A stretch of DNA of 64,000 nucleotides from Shewanella phaeophyticola (lineage in GTDB: Bacteria; Pseudomonadota; Gammaproteobacteria; Enterobacterales; Shewanellaceae), in contig NZ_JAODOQ010000001.1 in NCBI RefSeq assembly GCF_025398315.1, positions 1,922,001-1,986,000 of the forward strand, written 5' to 3'. Positions 33,090 to 41,752 of the stretch are shown piece by piece. Within the stretch, counting starts at the first letter, position 1. The number at the start of each line of letters is the position of its first letter. Below the pieces are notes generated by a model. It had not been told where the DNA came from. It did not search any database and was given only the letters and a program-made list of their open reading frames with translations. The position numbers were made by a program, and so were the translations under genes.

Positions 33090-33115
33090 AGCAAAAGTCT
33101 CTTGAGGCTTTTGCT
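33090..33115 (+). promoter_or_regulatory. Hairpin between infC and rpmI
   Basis: The arms AGCAAAAG and CTTTTGCT extend inward through a T-G pair to CTC/GAG, giving about 12 pairs. There is no T-run, so it is not a standard terminator. In E. coli, L20 represses rpmI-rplT by binding structured RNA in this same gap. This hairpin is a candidate part of such an operator. Confidence 0.5.
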
Positions 33116-33155
33116 CGCCTTACGTTTATTAACGTCCCAATGCGGAGTTTTAGAA

Positions 33156-33350
33156 ATGCCTAAAATGAAAACAGACAAGGGTGTACAAAAGCGTTTTAAG
33201 AAAACCGCTAATGGTTTCAAGCGCAAACAAGCACACTTACGTCACATTTTGACCAAGAAGAGCACTAAGCGTAAGCGTCACTTACGTGCTAAATGTTTAG
33301 TTGCTAAGTCTGATGTGCCAGCAATTGCACGTCAACTACCATACGCTTAA
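33156..33350 (+). CDS. rpmI: Ribosomal protein L35 (bL35)
   Basis: This 64-residue basic ribosomal protein begins MPKMKTDKG at the ATG at 33156 and contains the family core [17 protein letters not shown] and the end LPYA. A longer frame from 33102 lacks family similarity before this ATG. It lies 18 bases before rplT, in the conserved order infC-rpmI-rplT. Confidence 0.97.
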   Translation: MPKMKTDKGVQKRFKKTANGFKRKQAHLRHILTKKSTKRKRHLRAKCLVAKSDVPAIARQLPYA

Positions 33351-33368
33351 TTAAAGGAGAGATAAACA

Positions 33369-33728
33369 ATGCCTAGAGTTAAGCGTGGTGTAACCGCTCG
33401 TGCTCGTCACAAGAAAGTACTTAAACTAGCTAAAGGTTATTATGGCGCTCGTAGCCGTACTTACCGTGTTGCTGTTCAAGCAGTAACAAAAGCTGGTCAA
33501 TATGCTTACCGTGACCGTCGTCAGAAAAAACGTCAATTCCGTCAATTATGGATTGCACGTATTAATGCGGCTTCACGTCAAAATGGTCTGTCTTACAGCC
33601 GTTTCATCAACGGTCTGAAAAAGGCGTCTATCGAAATCGATCGTAAGATTTTGGCTGACATCGCTGTATTCGACAAAGTTGTATTTGCAACTTTAGTTGA
33701 AAAAGCAAAAGAAGCATTAACTAAGTAA
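33369..33728 (+). CDS. rplT: Ribosomal protein L20 (bL20)
   Basis: This is a 119-residue large-subunit assembly protein with the typical [27 protein letters not shown] start and [11 protein letters not shown] in the middle. It has a good AGGAG ribosome site (AAAGGAGAGATAAACA). In E. coli it is the repressor of its own operon. It is the last gene before a strong terminator. Confidence 0.98.
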   Translation: MPRVKRGVTARARHKKVLKLAKGYYGARSRTYRVAVQAVTKAGQYAYRDRRQKKRQFRQLWIARINAASRQNGLSYSRFINGLKKASIEIDRKILADIAVFDKVVFATLVEKAKEALTK

Positions 33729-33745
33729 TTAGTGAAACGCTTTGG

Positions 33746-33773
33746 AAAAAGGAACCTTATGGTTCCTTTTTTT
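33746..33773 (+). terminator. Rho-independent terminator after rplT
   Basis: The stem AAGGAACC with loop TTAT pairs to GGTTCCTT and is followed by a run of seven or more T residues. It ends the thrS-infC-rpmI-rplT transcript. Confidence 0.93.
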
Positions 33774-33955
33774 ATATCTTCTTTTTGTATAAACCACCTA
33801 TCAACGCTCAAGTAGCCGAAGTTGCGTCAATATTGCATATATTTATAGCGTTTACGTGATTTAGTTTCAACAATCAAAAAACTCACTACTCAGCTTGCCC
33901 ATAGAGTGGTATAAATAAGAAAACTTGTCTCATCACCTTACTTAGGATAGTTGTA

Positions 33956-35149
33956 ATGATCTTTTCTCAAGTCACTCTTGCTCCAGCAGACCCCATTTTA
34001 GGCTTAACCGATGCGTTCAAAGCCGATACTCGTGCTCATAAAGTCAATTTAGGCGTAGGTATTTACAAAGATGAAGCAGGACAAACCCCTGTGTTGTCAT
34101 CAGTAAAAAAAGCAGAGGCTATTTTACTGGAGACAGAAAAGAGCAAAAACTACCTAGGTATTGAAGGCGTTCAAGCATATAACCAAGTTGTTCAAGGTTT
34201 ATTGTTTGGTGAAAACAGTAAAATCATTACCGATAAACGTGCCGCAACAGCACAAGCACCTGGCGGTACTGGTGCATTACGCGTAGCCTCTGAATTTTTA
34301 GTGCGTAACACTCAATCAACGACCATTTGGGTGAGCAATCCTACCTGGGCTAATCATAAGAATATTTTTGAAACAGCCGGCTTAACAGTTAAAGAATACC
34401 GTTACTATAAAGCTGAAACTCATGATATGGATTTTGAAGCCATGTTAACCGATCTTGAGCAAGCTCAAGCGGGTGACGTCGTTCTCCTTCACGGATGCTG
34501 TCATAATCCTACCGGTATTGATTTATCGTTAGCCCAATCGCAACAAGTCGCTCAAGTATGTTTAGCTAAAGAGTTATTACCGTTATTTGATTTTGCTTAT
34601 CAAGGTTTTGGTGCCGGGATTGATGAAGATGCCCAAGGGTTACGTGCTGTTGCTGCCGTGGTGCCTGAACTGTTAATCGCTAACTCATTTTCAAAAAACT
34701 TTGGTTTATACAATGAACGTATTGGCGCAGTTACCGTAGTTGCTGAAGATGAGCAAGCCGCCACGAATAGCTTTAGCCAAATTAAAAAGAATATCCGTGC
34801 AAATTACTCTAATCCTCCTGCACATGGCGGATTAATTGTCAGCACTATTTTGTCTGATGCGACATTACGTCAAGAATGGGAAGCTGAATTAACTGAAATG
34901 CGTCAACGTATCGCTGAAATGCGCACATTGTTTGTCGACAGTTTAAAAGCCGAAGGTGTTGAGCAAGACTTTAGCTTTATTTCACGTCAAAACGGTATGT
35001 TTAGTTTTTCAGGACTGAACAAACAACAAGTCGCTCGTTTAAAAGATGAATTTGCCATTTACATTGTTGGCTCAGGTCGTATTAGCGTTGCAGGCTTAAC
35101 CAAAAACAATATGCCAGCGGTGTGCAAGGCAATCGCACAAGTACTGTAG
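33956..35149 (+). CDS. Aromatic/aspartate class I aminotransferase
   Basis: This PLP enzyme of the AspC/TyrB group has 397 residues. It contains the start [21 protein letters not shown], the cofactor-binding segment [12 protein letters not shown] (near 182) and the lysine motif [14 protein letters not shown] (near 244-257). It transfers amino groups between aspartate or aromatic amino acids and 2-oxoglutarate. Aspartate versus tyrosine preference cannot be judged from the text. It is a single-gene unit between two terminators. Confidence 0.92.
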   Translation: MIFSQVTLAPADPILGLTDAFKADTRAHKVNLGVGIYKDEAGQTPVLSSVKKAEAILLETEKSKNYLGIEGVQAYNQVVQGLLFGENSKIITDKRAATAQAPGGTGALRVASEFLVRNTQSTTIWVSNPTWANHKNIFETAGLTVKEYRYYKAETHDMDFEAMLTDLEQAQAGDVVLLHGCCHNPTGIDLSLAQSQQVAQVCLAKELLPLFDFAYQGFGAGIDEDAQGLRAVAAVVPELLIANSFSKNFGLYNERIGAVTVVAEDEQAATNSFSQIKKNIRANYSNPPAHGGLIVSTILSDATLRQEWEAELTEMRQRIAEMRTLFVDSLKAEGVEQDFSFISRQNGMFSFSGLNKQQVARLKDEFAIYIVGSGRISVAGLTKNNMPAVCKAIAQVL

Positions 35150-35181
35150 TGAATCTTTGATTTGATCAACACAATATAATT

Positions 35182-35206
35182 AAGGCTGCTACTGCAGCCT
35201 TTTTTG
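35182..35206 (+). terminator. Rho-independent terminator after the aminotransferase gene
   Basis: AAGGCTGC pairs with GCAGCCTT around a TACT loop and is followed by a T-run. It lies between convergent genes. Confidence 0.92.
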
Positions 35207-35262
35207 TAGGTAATCGTTTTTGTAAGCTTTGGCATAATACACTCATAGGAAAGGTTGTATTA

Positions 35263-36204
35263 TTAACTGCACCTTGGTAAATGCAATGGCGCAAATTGGA
35301 AATGACAAACTTCTTCAATAGCATCCGCTAATGCTTGTTTGTCGTGAAGCCCTGGATGATGATCGCTCATTAACGGGAATTGATTAAATCTCACCTCATG
35401 ACTGTAATGGCTTGCGAGTTGAGGCTTAGTACCATGTTGAATCACATCAGTGATAACATTTTTACCGATAACCTGGTTAAGCCAAACAATTTTATCTTCA
35501 ATACTAAACGTACTAGCAGGCGAGTATTCTGCAGTCAAATTATCAATTAACACCACATGAGCGTTGGCATTTCGAATACTGATGGCAATTTCGGGTAATA
35601 ATAACGGTGGCATAACGCTGGTTAAAAAACTACCAGGACCAAGAATGATTAATTGTGCTTGTTCAATGGCTGCGCAGGCTTCTGATGTTGCTTGAACTTC
35701 AGGCTCAAGTGTTAATGCTATTGGCGCTTCTTTCATGCCATCAACATTTAACTCACCAAACACTTTATTACCGCAATGGCTCAGTGCCACTAAATGCGTT
35801 GAAGCTTCTGACATCGGAATGATTGAAGTTTCAATTTTCAGCAAACCACGGATTAAATTAACGGCTTCAAGCGGACGCACACACAATTGGTCTAAAGCAT
35901 GTAACACCACATTGCCAAGGTTATGTCCCGCTAATTCATTGTTACCGGTAAAACGATGATCAAACAACATGCTACCTAATGACGGCCTATTAGCGAGATG
36001 AGATAGGCAATTACGTAAATCCCCCCAAGCAATAGTTTGTTGATCTTGTCTAAGTCTACCGGTTGACCCCCCATTGTCTGTGGTTGCAACAATACCGGTT
36101 AACCGCGAGCCAAGCGACGACAACGAAGCTAATATTCGGCCTAAACCATGTCCGCCACCAATGGCTACCACATGATTAATGTGTGTTAATTTTTTATTCA
36201 ACAT
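35263..36204 (-). CDS. YvcK/CofD-like protein
   Basis: This 313-residue protein belongs to the YvcK (gluconeogenesis factor) / E. coli YbhK family, which shares its fold with the 2-phospho-lactate transferase CofD. Motifs seen are VVAIGGGHGLGRIL near residue 12, TDNGGSTGRLR near 42, GDLRNCLSHL near 61 and a GPGSFLTSVMP segment near 190. In Bacillus, YvcK affects cell shape and growth on gluconeogenic carbon sources; a biochemical role here is not established. It is transcribed alone toward the aminotransferase gene. Confidence 0.85.
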   Translation of the reverse strand: MLNKKLTHINHVVAIGGGHGLGRILASLSSLGSRLTGIVATTDNGGSTGRLRQDQQTIAWGDLRNCLSHLANRPSLGSMLFDHRFTGNNELAGHNLGNVVLHALDQLCVRPLEAVNLIRGLLKIETSIIPMSEASTHLVALSHCGNKVFGELNVDGMKEAPIALTLEPEVQATSEACAAIEQAQLIILGPGSFLTSVMPPLLLPEIAISIRNANAHVVLIDNLTAEYSPASTFSIEDKIVWLNQVIGKNVITDVIQHGTKPQLASHYSHEVRFNQFPLMSDHHPGLHDKQALADAIEEVCHFQFAPLHLPRCS

Positions 36205-36463
36205 GGGGTATCTCTCAAATCCTTGAGGTGTTTAATGGAAGATGCCATATCTACTATCAATAAGACTCTTTTACGTCGATCAATTTTACCTGTTCCATGT
36301 CATTAATGTGTCATTAATTTTATGATTTCGTGAACTTGGGGTTAGCATAGTAAGTAAGGTTATTAGTCGATATTTCAAAACCTTGCGCAATTACTGCATA
36401 AACAGTTATTTATGGTTATAATTACTCTGTTATTTTAAAGATTTAGGTAATAGGTAGGTCAAT

Positions 36464-37282
36464 TTGAAGATAGGCAATATAGGTCAAATTACATTTGCGC
36501 TAGGGTTAGCAATTTTTGCGTTATTGGCAGTCAGGTTATTTATTATCTCACAAACACCACAAAGCCCTGACAATAACAAACTCGGTCAACTGCAAAATAT
36601 AGACTTAGGAAAAATGCCAGACTTTGCTAAAATTAATGATATCCCGACTAAAAAGGTCACCTTTTTTAACTATTTGCTACTCGCCATTGAAGCACAAAAT
36701 CAAATCATCATACATGAACGTCAATTTGTTTTAGCAATACTTGAACAAATTGATAATGGGATTGGATTAAGTTCGACAGATGAGCAACGTTTACAATCCA
36801 TTGTTGAAAAATACCAATATGATGTGAAATCTTTTACTCGAACTACATTAAGCCCTCTATTGAAACGCATTGATATTATTCCGGTTAACATGGTGCTAGT
36901 GCAAGCGGCCAATGAAAGCGGTTGGGGCAGCTCACGCTTTGCGACAGAAGGATTTAACTTTTTTGGACAGTGGTGCTTTACTGAAGGTTGTGGTTTAGTA
37001 CCAAACTCACGCGATCAAGGTAAAACTCATGAGGTTGCAGTATTCGACTCGCCAAAAGACTCAATTATTGCCTATATGATTAACCTCAACACCCATTCAG
37101 CATACAGACTCTTTCGCTCTATTAGGGCGGATTTAAGGGAGCAAAAAATCAAACCGACAGCAGAGAAATTGGTGTTCGGTTTGGTTAATTACTCAGAACG
37201 CAAACACGAATACATCGATGAACTTCTTGAAATGCTAAAACATAACAAGCCATACCTAACAGGAACTAAAGCCAATGCGTAG
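36464..37282 (+). CDS. Bax-like membrane-anchored glucosaminidase
   Basis: It starts at TTG with the upstream site TAGGTAGG. One N-terminal membrane anchor (ITFALGLAIFALLAVRLFII) is followed by an endo-beta-N-acetylglucosaminidase domain. Catalytic-type motifs include VQAANESGWGSSRFA (near 145) and NFFGQWCF. The protein would act on peptidoglycan in the periplasm and resembles E. coli Bax. It has 272 residues. It overlaps the DUF2987 gene by 8 bases, so they form a two-gene operon. Confidence 0.85.
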   Translation: MKIGNIGQITFALGLAIFALLAVRLFIISQTPQSPDNNKLGQLQNIDLGKMPDFAKINDIPTKKVTFFNYLLLAIEAQNQIIIHERQFVLAILEQIDNGIGLSSTDEQRLQSIVEKYQYDVKSFTRTTLSPLLKRIDIIPVNMVLVQAANESGWGSSRFATEGFNFFGQWCFTEGCGLVPNSRDQGKTHEVAVFDSPKDSIIAYMINLNTHSAYRLFRSIRADLREQKIKPTAEKLVFGLVNYSERKHEYIDELLEMLKHNKPYLTGTKANA

Positions 37283-37916
37283 TCGTCCGCTCATTAACGG
37301 ATTCATTTTACTTTCATCTATTTTAATCACTAGTAACAGTATTGCAGAAACCGTTTCTTTAGAATACGTAGGCTTTTATGATCGCTTAAAGCAAGTGAAT
37401 AAACAAAATTATCAACTTGTAGAGCTGGCCTTTAGTGTACCTATCACGTCTGACTGCACCATAAAGTCTGGCAGTATCACTACTGAAAAAGCCACTTACC
37501 CTCTAACTTACACTAAGCAGCAACGACTGTTTATCCCGTTTGATGCACAGTTAAAGTCTGATCGCGGTTTGGTTAATATTGAAGTTGCGGGTGATGCAAG
37601 CCAATGTGCAATAGCGATGCAAGTGCGTGCTCGTGAAACACAACAACACTATACTCAAGCACAATTGTTAGCCCTTAATACTGATATGAATCGTTTATTA
37701 GATGGCTTGCAAGGTTTTCCGATGAAGTATTTTAGAAAACCCATTGATGGTATGAGTTTTGATTTTGCTGACTCAAATGCTAGCGTGACAATTGATTGTA
37801 AAGAGCAAAAAATTTCTAAAAAGTTTACTCTCGATCTTGAGCAGATTAACCGATTAACGCAGCTTGATTTTAGTACTAAACCCAGTGTCGTTAGCCCATT
37901 GGTATTAAACCATTAA
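37275..37916 (+). CDS. DUF2987 family exported protein
   Basis: This 213-residue protein has a signal peptide (hydrophobic residues 8-20, cleavage near SIAETVSL). It belongs to a family of unknown function found in Shewanella and relatives. It contains two Cys pairs (SDCTIKSG and SQCAIAM; TIDCKEQ). It is coupled to the Bax-like gene, so it may act in the periplasm on the same wall process. No enzyme motif is visible. Confidence 0.78.
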   Translation: MRSRPLINGFILLSSILITSNSIAETVSLEYVGFYDRLKQVNKQNYQLVELAFSVPITSDCTIKSGSITTEKATYPLTYTKQQRLFIPFDAQLKSDRGLVNIEVAGDASQCAIAMQVRARETQQHYTQAQLLALNTDMNRLLDGLQGFPMKYFRKPIDGMSFDFADSNASVTIDCKEQKISKKFTLDLEQINRLTQLDFSTKPSVVSPLVLNH

Positions 37917-37930
37917 CGTTAAATTAAGCC

Positions 37931-37985
37931 CTTGCGAATAAAAAAATGGCGTTGCAATTGCAACGCCATTTTTTTTATTCGCAAG
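37931..37985. terminator. 55-base bidirectional terminator, nearly perfect palindrome
   Basis: The stem ATGGCGTTGCAA pairs directly with TTGCAACGCCAT. It is bounded by an A-run on the left and a T-run on the right, and extended outward by CTTGCGAAT and ATTCGCAAG. The only asymmetry is seven A against eight T. It serves the convergent DUF2987 and ttcA genes. Confidence 0.95.
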
Positions 37986-37990
37986 TTTGA

Positions 37991-38887
37991 TTAAGGTTTA
38001 AATGTAGCCACAACATCAATTCGGTTGCTGACATCTAAATTAATATGGCCATTATTATTGATATCAACGAAATCAAATGCAGGTAAATCAGCATCAGCCA
38101 CATCACCATTATTAACGGCATCAGGGTTACGCATGAGTGAGATAAAATCAAACTGCTCACGGTCAACACCTTGAGAAGGCGCGGTATTTTGCATCGCTGT
38201 AAAAATAGTTTCTAAACGACCAGGTGCTTGTTTATCCCAAAGCTTAAGCATATTTTTAATTTCGCCACGCTTAAGGTTTTCTTGTGAACCACACAAGTTA
38301 CACGGAATAATCGGGAACTCTTTAAGATCTGAATAAGCTTCAATGTCTTTTTCACGGCAATACGCTAATGGACGGATCACCATATTGGCACCATCATCAG
38401 ACAACAACTTAGGTGGCATCGCTTTGAGTTTGCCACCATAAAACATGTTTAAAAACATTGTCTCTATAATGTCATCGCGATGATGACCTAATGCAATTTT
38501 GGTCGCACCAATATGCTGAGCAAAACCATATAAGGTACCGCGACGTAATCTTGAACATAATGAACAGGTCGTTTTACCTTCTGGAATTTTTTCTTTAACG
38601 ATAGAGTAGGTGTCTTTTTCGAGGATATGATATGCCACACCTAACTTATCTAAGTAAGCAGGTAACACATCTTCAGGAAAGCCTGGTTGTTTTTGGTCTA
38701 GATTTACCGCAACGATTTCAAATTTAATTGGAGCACGTTGTTGAAGGTTCATTAAAATATCTAGCATAGTGTAACTGTCTTTACCGCCAGACAAGCAACA
38801 CATAACACGATCGCCATCTTCGATCATATTGAAATCCGCAATCGCCGAACCCACTTCACGCCTTAAACGCTTTTGCAGTTTATTCAT
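37991..38887 (-). CDS. ttcA: tRNA 2-thiocytidine biosynthesis protein TtcA
   Basis: TtcA thiolates cytidine 32 of certain tRNAs, using ATP and an iron-sulfur cluster. The PP-loop [12 protein letters not shown] is near residue 30. The cluster cysteines appear as [10 protein letters not shown] near 111 and [13 protein letters not shown] near 198. It has 298 residues, slightly shorter than the E. coli protein. In Shewanella it lies next to uspE and etrA, as here. The last 40 residues (Asn/Asp-rich) are not conserved in E. coli. Confidence 0.95.
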   Translation of the reverse strand: MNKLQKRLRREVGSAIADFNMIEDGDRVMCCLSGGKDSYTMLDILMNLQQRAPIKFEIVAVNLDQKQPGFPEDVLPAYLDKLGVAYHILEKDTYSIVKEKIPEGKTTCSLCSRLRRGTLYGFAQHIGATKIALGHHRDDIIETMFLNMFYGGKLKAMPPKLLSDDGANMVIRPLAYCREKDIEAYSDLKEFPIIPCNLCGSQENLKRGEIKNMLKLWDKQAPGRLETIFTAMQNTAPSQGVDREQFDFISLMRNPDAVNNGDVADADLPAFDFVDINNNGHINLDVSNRIDVVATFKP

Positions 38888-38933
38888 GCGAGTAATATTT
38901 TTTTAACGAGTGTTTCGACTTCAACGTCAGACA

Positions 38934-38970
38934 TAAAAATGCGCCCAGTAACCAAGTGTTTCAGGGCGCG
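38934..38970 (-). terminator. Terminator after uspE
   Basis: On the minus strand GCGCCC and GGGCGC form a 6-bp stem around a 17-base loop with further partial pairing, followed by ATTTTTA. It lies between uspE and ttcA. Confidence 0.65.
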
Positions 38971-39023
38971 TATTATTCCAGTAATCGAGGGCAGGGTAAA
39001 GGGTTTACCTTACTCTATATCGA

Positions 39024-39953
39024 CTATTCTTCTAAAGGTGATTTATATCCGTCAGGTTTAATCGCTAATAAGTCGCAATTAATACTATCGATGACATGTT
39101 CAGCCGTATTACCTATTAATGCAGCTGAAAATCCAGTGCGGCCGACAGTCCCAAGAATCACAAGCTCTGCGTCTAATTTACTGGCCAGCTCAGGAATAAC
39201 ATCTTCAGGTAAACCTTCTTCCACATGGCAATTCTCTAGCGGAATGTTATAAGCCTGAGCAAGATACTGCACGCGTTGCTCATGCTGCATTCTCACGGTA
39301 TTGTTATAGATATTGGCATCAAAGTCAGGCAGTTCAATTGCTAAATTAACTGGCGTGCCAGGGTAACCATTAACGAGATGAACGTTAGCAGAGAACTTTT
39401 TCGCTAAATCGAGGGCATGAGAAATGATTTTGCCATTTAATGTTTGATGATCATCATCTTCGCTGACCACATTTACCGCACAAACAATTTTACCTGCTAC
39501 CGGCCAATCATGTTCTTTAACCATTAATACTGGTACTGGCGATTTACGCATTAAATGCCAATCAGTAGGCGTGAATATTACGGCTTTAAGCTTGTCATGT
39601 TGATGAGTACTTTTAACGATTAAATCAAATTCGCCATTAATCGCAAAATTAATCACACTTTCAAAAGGACGGTTATGCCAAACCACTTCGGTGTTTATGG
39701 TGAGGTTTTTACTGCTAAACCCACTAATGGCACTCTCTAACCAAGCGATACGTTGATCAATAACCCCCTGGCGCATAGCTTCACGTTCTTGGCTAGACAG
39801 AATTGAAGTCATTTCATAAGAGAAATCGAAGATGGATAAAAATGCTGTGATTTCAGCATTACTTTTAGAGGCAAGTTCTACTGCACGTGCTAATGCAGGT
39901 TGATGATCAGTCGTTGGATTAATCACCACCAAAATCTTTTTATAATCCTTCAT
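39024..39953 (-). CDS. uspE: Universal stress protein UspE
   Basis: This 309-residue protein has two tandem universal stress domains (about 1-150 and 155-300). The first begins KKILVVINPTTD; the second carries the ATP-site-like segment VILGTVGRTGFSAALIGNTAEHV near 270. It is a cytoplasmic stress-survival protein. It is downstream of etrA on the same strand, as in many gammaproteobacteria where uspE and fnr are neighbours. A TTTTA repeat lies just before its start. Confidence 0.94.
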   Translation of the reverse strand: MKDYKKILVVINPTTDHQPALARAVELASKSNAEITAFLSIFDFSYEMTSILSSQEREAMRQGVIDQRIAWLESAISGFSSKNLTINTEVVWHNRPFESVINFAINGEFDLIVKSTHQHDKLKAVIFTPTDWHLMRKSPVPVLMVKEHDWPVAGKIVCAVNVVSEDDDHQTLNGKIISHALDLAKKFSANVHLVNGYPGTPVNLAIELPDFDANIYNNTVRMQHEQRVQYLAQAYNIPLENCHVEEGLPEDVIPELASKLDAELVILGTVGRTGFSAALIGNTAEHVIDSINCDLLAIKPDGYKSPLEE

Positions 39954-39974
39954 ATAACCTCCAAAGCTGTTGAA

Positions 39975-39998
39975 TTTATTTTATTTTATTTTATTTTA
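39975..39998. repeat. (TTTTA)n short tandem repeat upstream of uspE
   Basis: Four full TTTTA units follow a partial unit directly upstream of uspE, between the etrA stop and the uspE start. Such a tract could slip and change promoter spacing, but that is speculative. Read on the minus strand it is TAAAA repeats. Confidence 0.85.
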
Positions 39999-40060
39999 AC
40001 TAAATATAGTATTACCGTTCCCTAATAAATAAACCATGAGGTAGATCATACAAATTAACT

Positions 40061-40819
40061 TTAAGTTGCGATACGAGAGCTGCCTGCCAATTGAGCAAGT
40101 GCGTTATGATCAACAATGCTGATGTACTTACCATTCACTTCAATTAACCCGCTTTTTTGAAAACGGCCCAGCAAACGGCTGATTGTTTCGACGGTAAGAC
40201 CGAGATAGTTACCGATGTCGCCACGTGTCATGGTTAATCTAAATTCTTTGTTTGAAAAACCACGGCTGCCAAATCGCTTAGCAAGATTACTGATAAATGC
40301 AGCAAGACGTTCTTCCGCATTCTTTTTCGAAAGCAATAGAATCATCTCTTGATCGCTCATGATTTCACTGCTCATTAAGCGCATAATTTGTTGACGTAAT
40401 TTGGGCATAGTACCGGCGAGGGTATCGAGAGTATCAAATGGGATTTCACATACCATTGATGTTTCGAGCGCTTGAGCAAAACTTTGATGCTGTTGAGCAT
40501 GTATGCCATCAAACCCAATAACGTCGCCAGCAAGATGAAAACCAGTAATTTGTTCATCACCTTGCTCTGTAATGGTATAGCTTTTAATGATTCCTGAGCG
40601 GATTGCGTACAGTGATTTTAAACCATCACCTGATTTAAAGATGAGATCACCTTTTTGAATGGGCTTTTTACGTTCAATAATATTATCTAGTTTATCAAGC
40701 TCATCATTATTCAACGTAAAAGGAATACACAAAGATTCCATACTGCAATCGTGGCAATGAATTGCACAACCGCTGGTTGATGGTCGACGAGCTTTATTTA
40801 GATCTGAAGTCATACCCAA
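40061..40819 (-). CDS. etrA: Fumarate/nitrate reduction regulator, EtrA/Fnr type
   Basis: This is an oxygen-sensing CRP-family regulator, 252 residues. The N-terminal cysteines CAIHCHDC plus C (near 17-30) and a central Cys near 120 would hold the oxygen-labile 4Fe-4S cluster. A cyclic-nucleotide-like beta roll and a C-terminal helix-turn-helix follow ([16 protein letters not shown] near 205). In Shewanella the Fnr homologue is called EtrA. Its gene precedes uspE and sits beside the cbb3 oxidase assembly genes. The coding region contains one of only two intact GGCCC sites of the window (40165-40169). Confidence 0.95.
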   Translation of the reverse strand: MGMTSDLNKARRPSTSGCAIHCHDCSMESLCIPFTLNNDELDKLDNIIERKKPIQKGDLIFKSGDGLKSLYAIRSGIIKSYTITEQGDEQITGFHLAGDVIGFDGIHAQQHQSFAQALETSMVCEIPFDTLDTLAGTMPKLRQQIMRLMSSEIMSDQEMILLLSKKNAEERLAAFISNLAKRFGSRGFSNKEFRLTMTRGDIGNYLGLTVETISRLLGRFQKSGLIEVNGKYISIVDHNALAQLAGSSRIAT

Positions 40820-40868
40820 TCTCAGTTGATGTAAACATTAATATAGTAAACCAAATTGCTATTACTAA

Positions 40869-41558
40869 CTAGTTTAGCTGACTAAAAGCAATATAAAGTG
40901 TTTGTAAACCAAAGAGCACTAATAGTAAACCACTCAACAGTCTAACCGCTTTCATTTGTACCCAATTAGCGAGTGTTTTAGCCGCTACACCAGCTGCAAG
41001 TAAAGCAGGCAATGTGCCAAGGCCAAAGGCAAACATAATCAGGCCACCTTGAAGTGCGCTGCCAGAAGCAACTGACCATGTTAAGGTACTGTAAACTAAG
41101 CCGCAGGGTAACCACCCCCAAACCATTCCAGCCAAAAGTGCTTGTCGAGGATGCTTAATGGGTAACACTTTACGCGTTAAAGGTTGTAAATAGCGCCATA
41201 AAATTTTGCCCAATTTTTCAATATGGACAATACCAGACCAAATTTGCGCGATGTATAAACCAGTACATATCATCATGATGCCAGCAATAATACGCAATAC
41301 TAATAAATAGGTATCTGCATCAAATAATTGACCTAGCGCTGATGCACTTGCACCTACAAACGCACCAGCAAGGGTATAACTTGTAATTCGGCCAAGGTTA
41401 TAACTGAGCAAAAAGGTTAATTGGTTGGCTAATTGATTTGTACCACTGTTAGGTATATTGGCTGAAAATGCACCAATCAGGCCGCCGCACATCCCAAAAC
41501 AATGGGCTGCGCCCATGAGCCCAACTAAAAAAGCCCCACCAACATTATATTCAATCAT
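40869..41558 (-). CDS. SafE/TauE-like (DsbD-related) membrane protein, cco-linked
   Basis: This 229-residue membrane protein has about six segments and the characteristic N-terminus GLMGAAHCFGMCGGLIGAF. It is annotated widely as a sulfite exporter TauE/SafE family member and is often found next to ccoS in proteobacteria, where similar proteins affect copper delivery to cbb3 oxidase. The Cys-Gly-Met-Cys segment supports a metal or redox role over sulfite export. Only five bases separate it from ccoS. Confidence 0.82.
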   Translation of the reverse strand: MIEYNVGGAFLVGLMGAAHCFGMCGGLIGAFSANIPNSGTNQLANQLTFLLSYNLGRITSYTLAGAFVGASASALGQLFDADTYLLVLRIIAGIMMICTGLYIAQIWSGIVHIEKLGKILWRYLQPLTRKVLPIKHPRQALLAGMVWGWLPCGLVYSTLTWSVASGSALQGGLIMFAFGLGTLPALLAAGVAAKTLANWVQMKAVRLLSGLLLVLFGLQTLYIAFSQLN

Positions 41559-41563
41559 AACGA

Positions 41564-41752
41564 TTACTCAGTTTTGGTTGGCTTTTTGTCAGCATTAGCA
41601 GATGGTGTTATTTGCTCATCATCGAATAAAATTGACACACTTTGACGGTCTAAATCGTCAAATTGTTCAGATTTAACCGCCCAAAAAAAGATAGCAACGG
41701 CAATGAGCACAAACAACATTGCTATAGGGATTAATACATAGATGATACTCAT
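41564..41752 (-). CDS. ccoS: Cytochrome cbb3 oxidase assembly protein CcoS
   Basis: A 62-residue protein with one N-terminal membrane helix (YVLIPIAMLFVLIAVAIFFWAV) and the family signature SEQFDDLDRQSVSILFDD. It is needed to place haem and copper in the cbb3 oxidase. It overlaps ccoI by four bases. Confidence 0.95.
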   Translation of the reverse strand: MSIIYVLIPIAMLFVLIAVAIFFWAVKSEQFDDLDRQSVSILFDDEQITPSANADKKPTKTE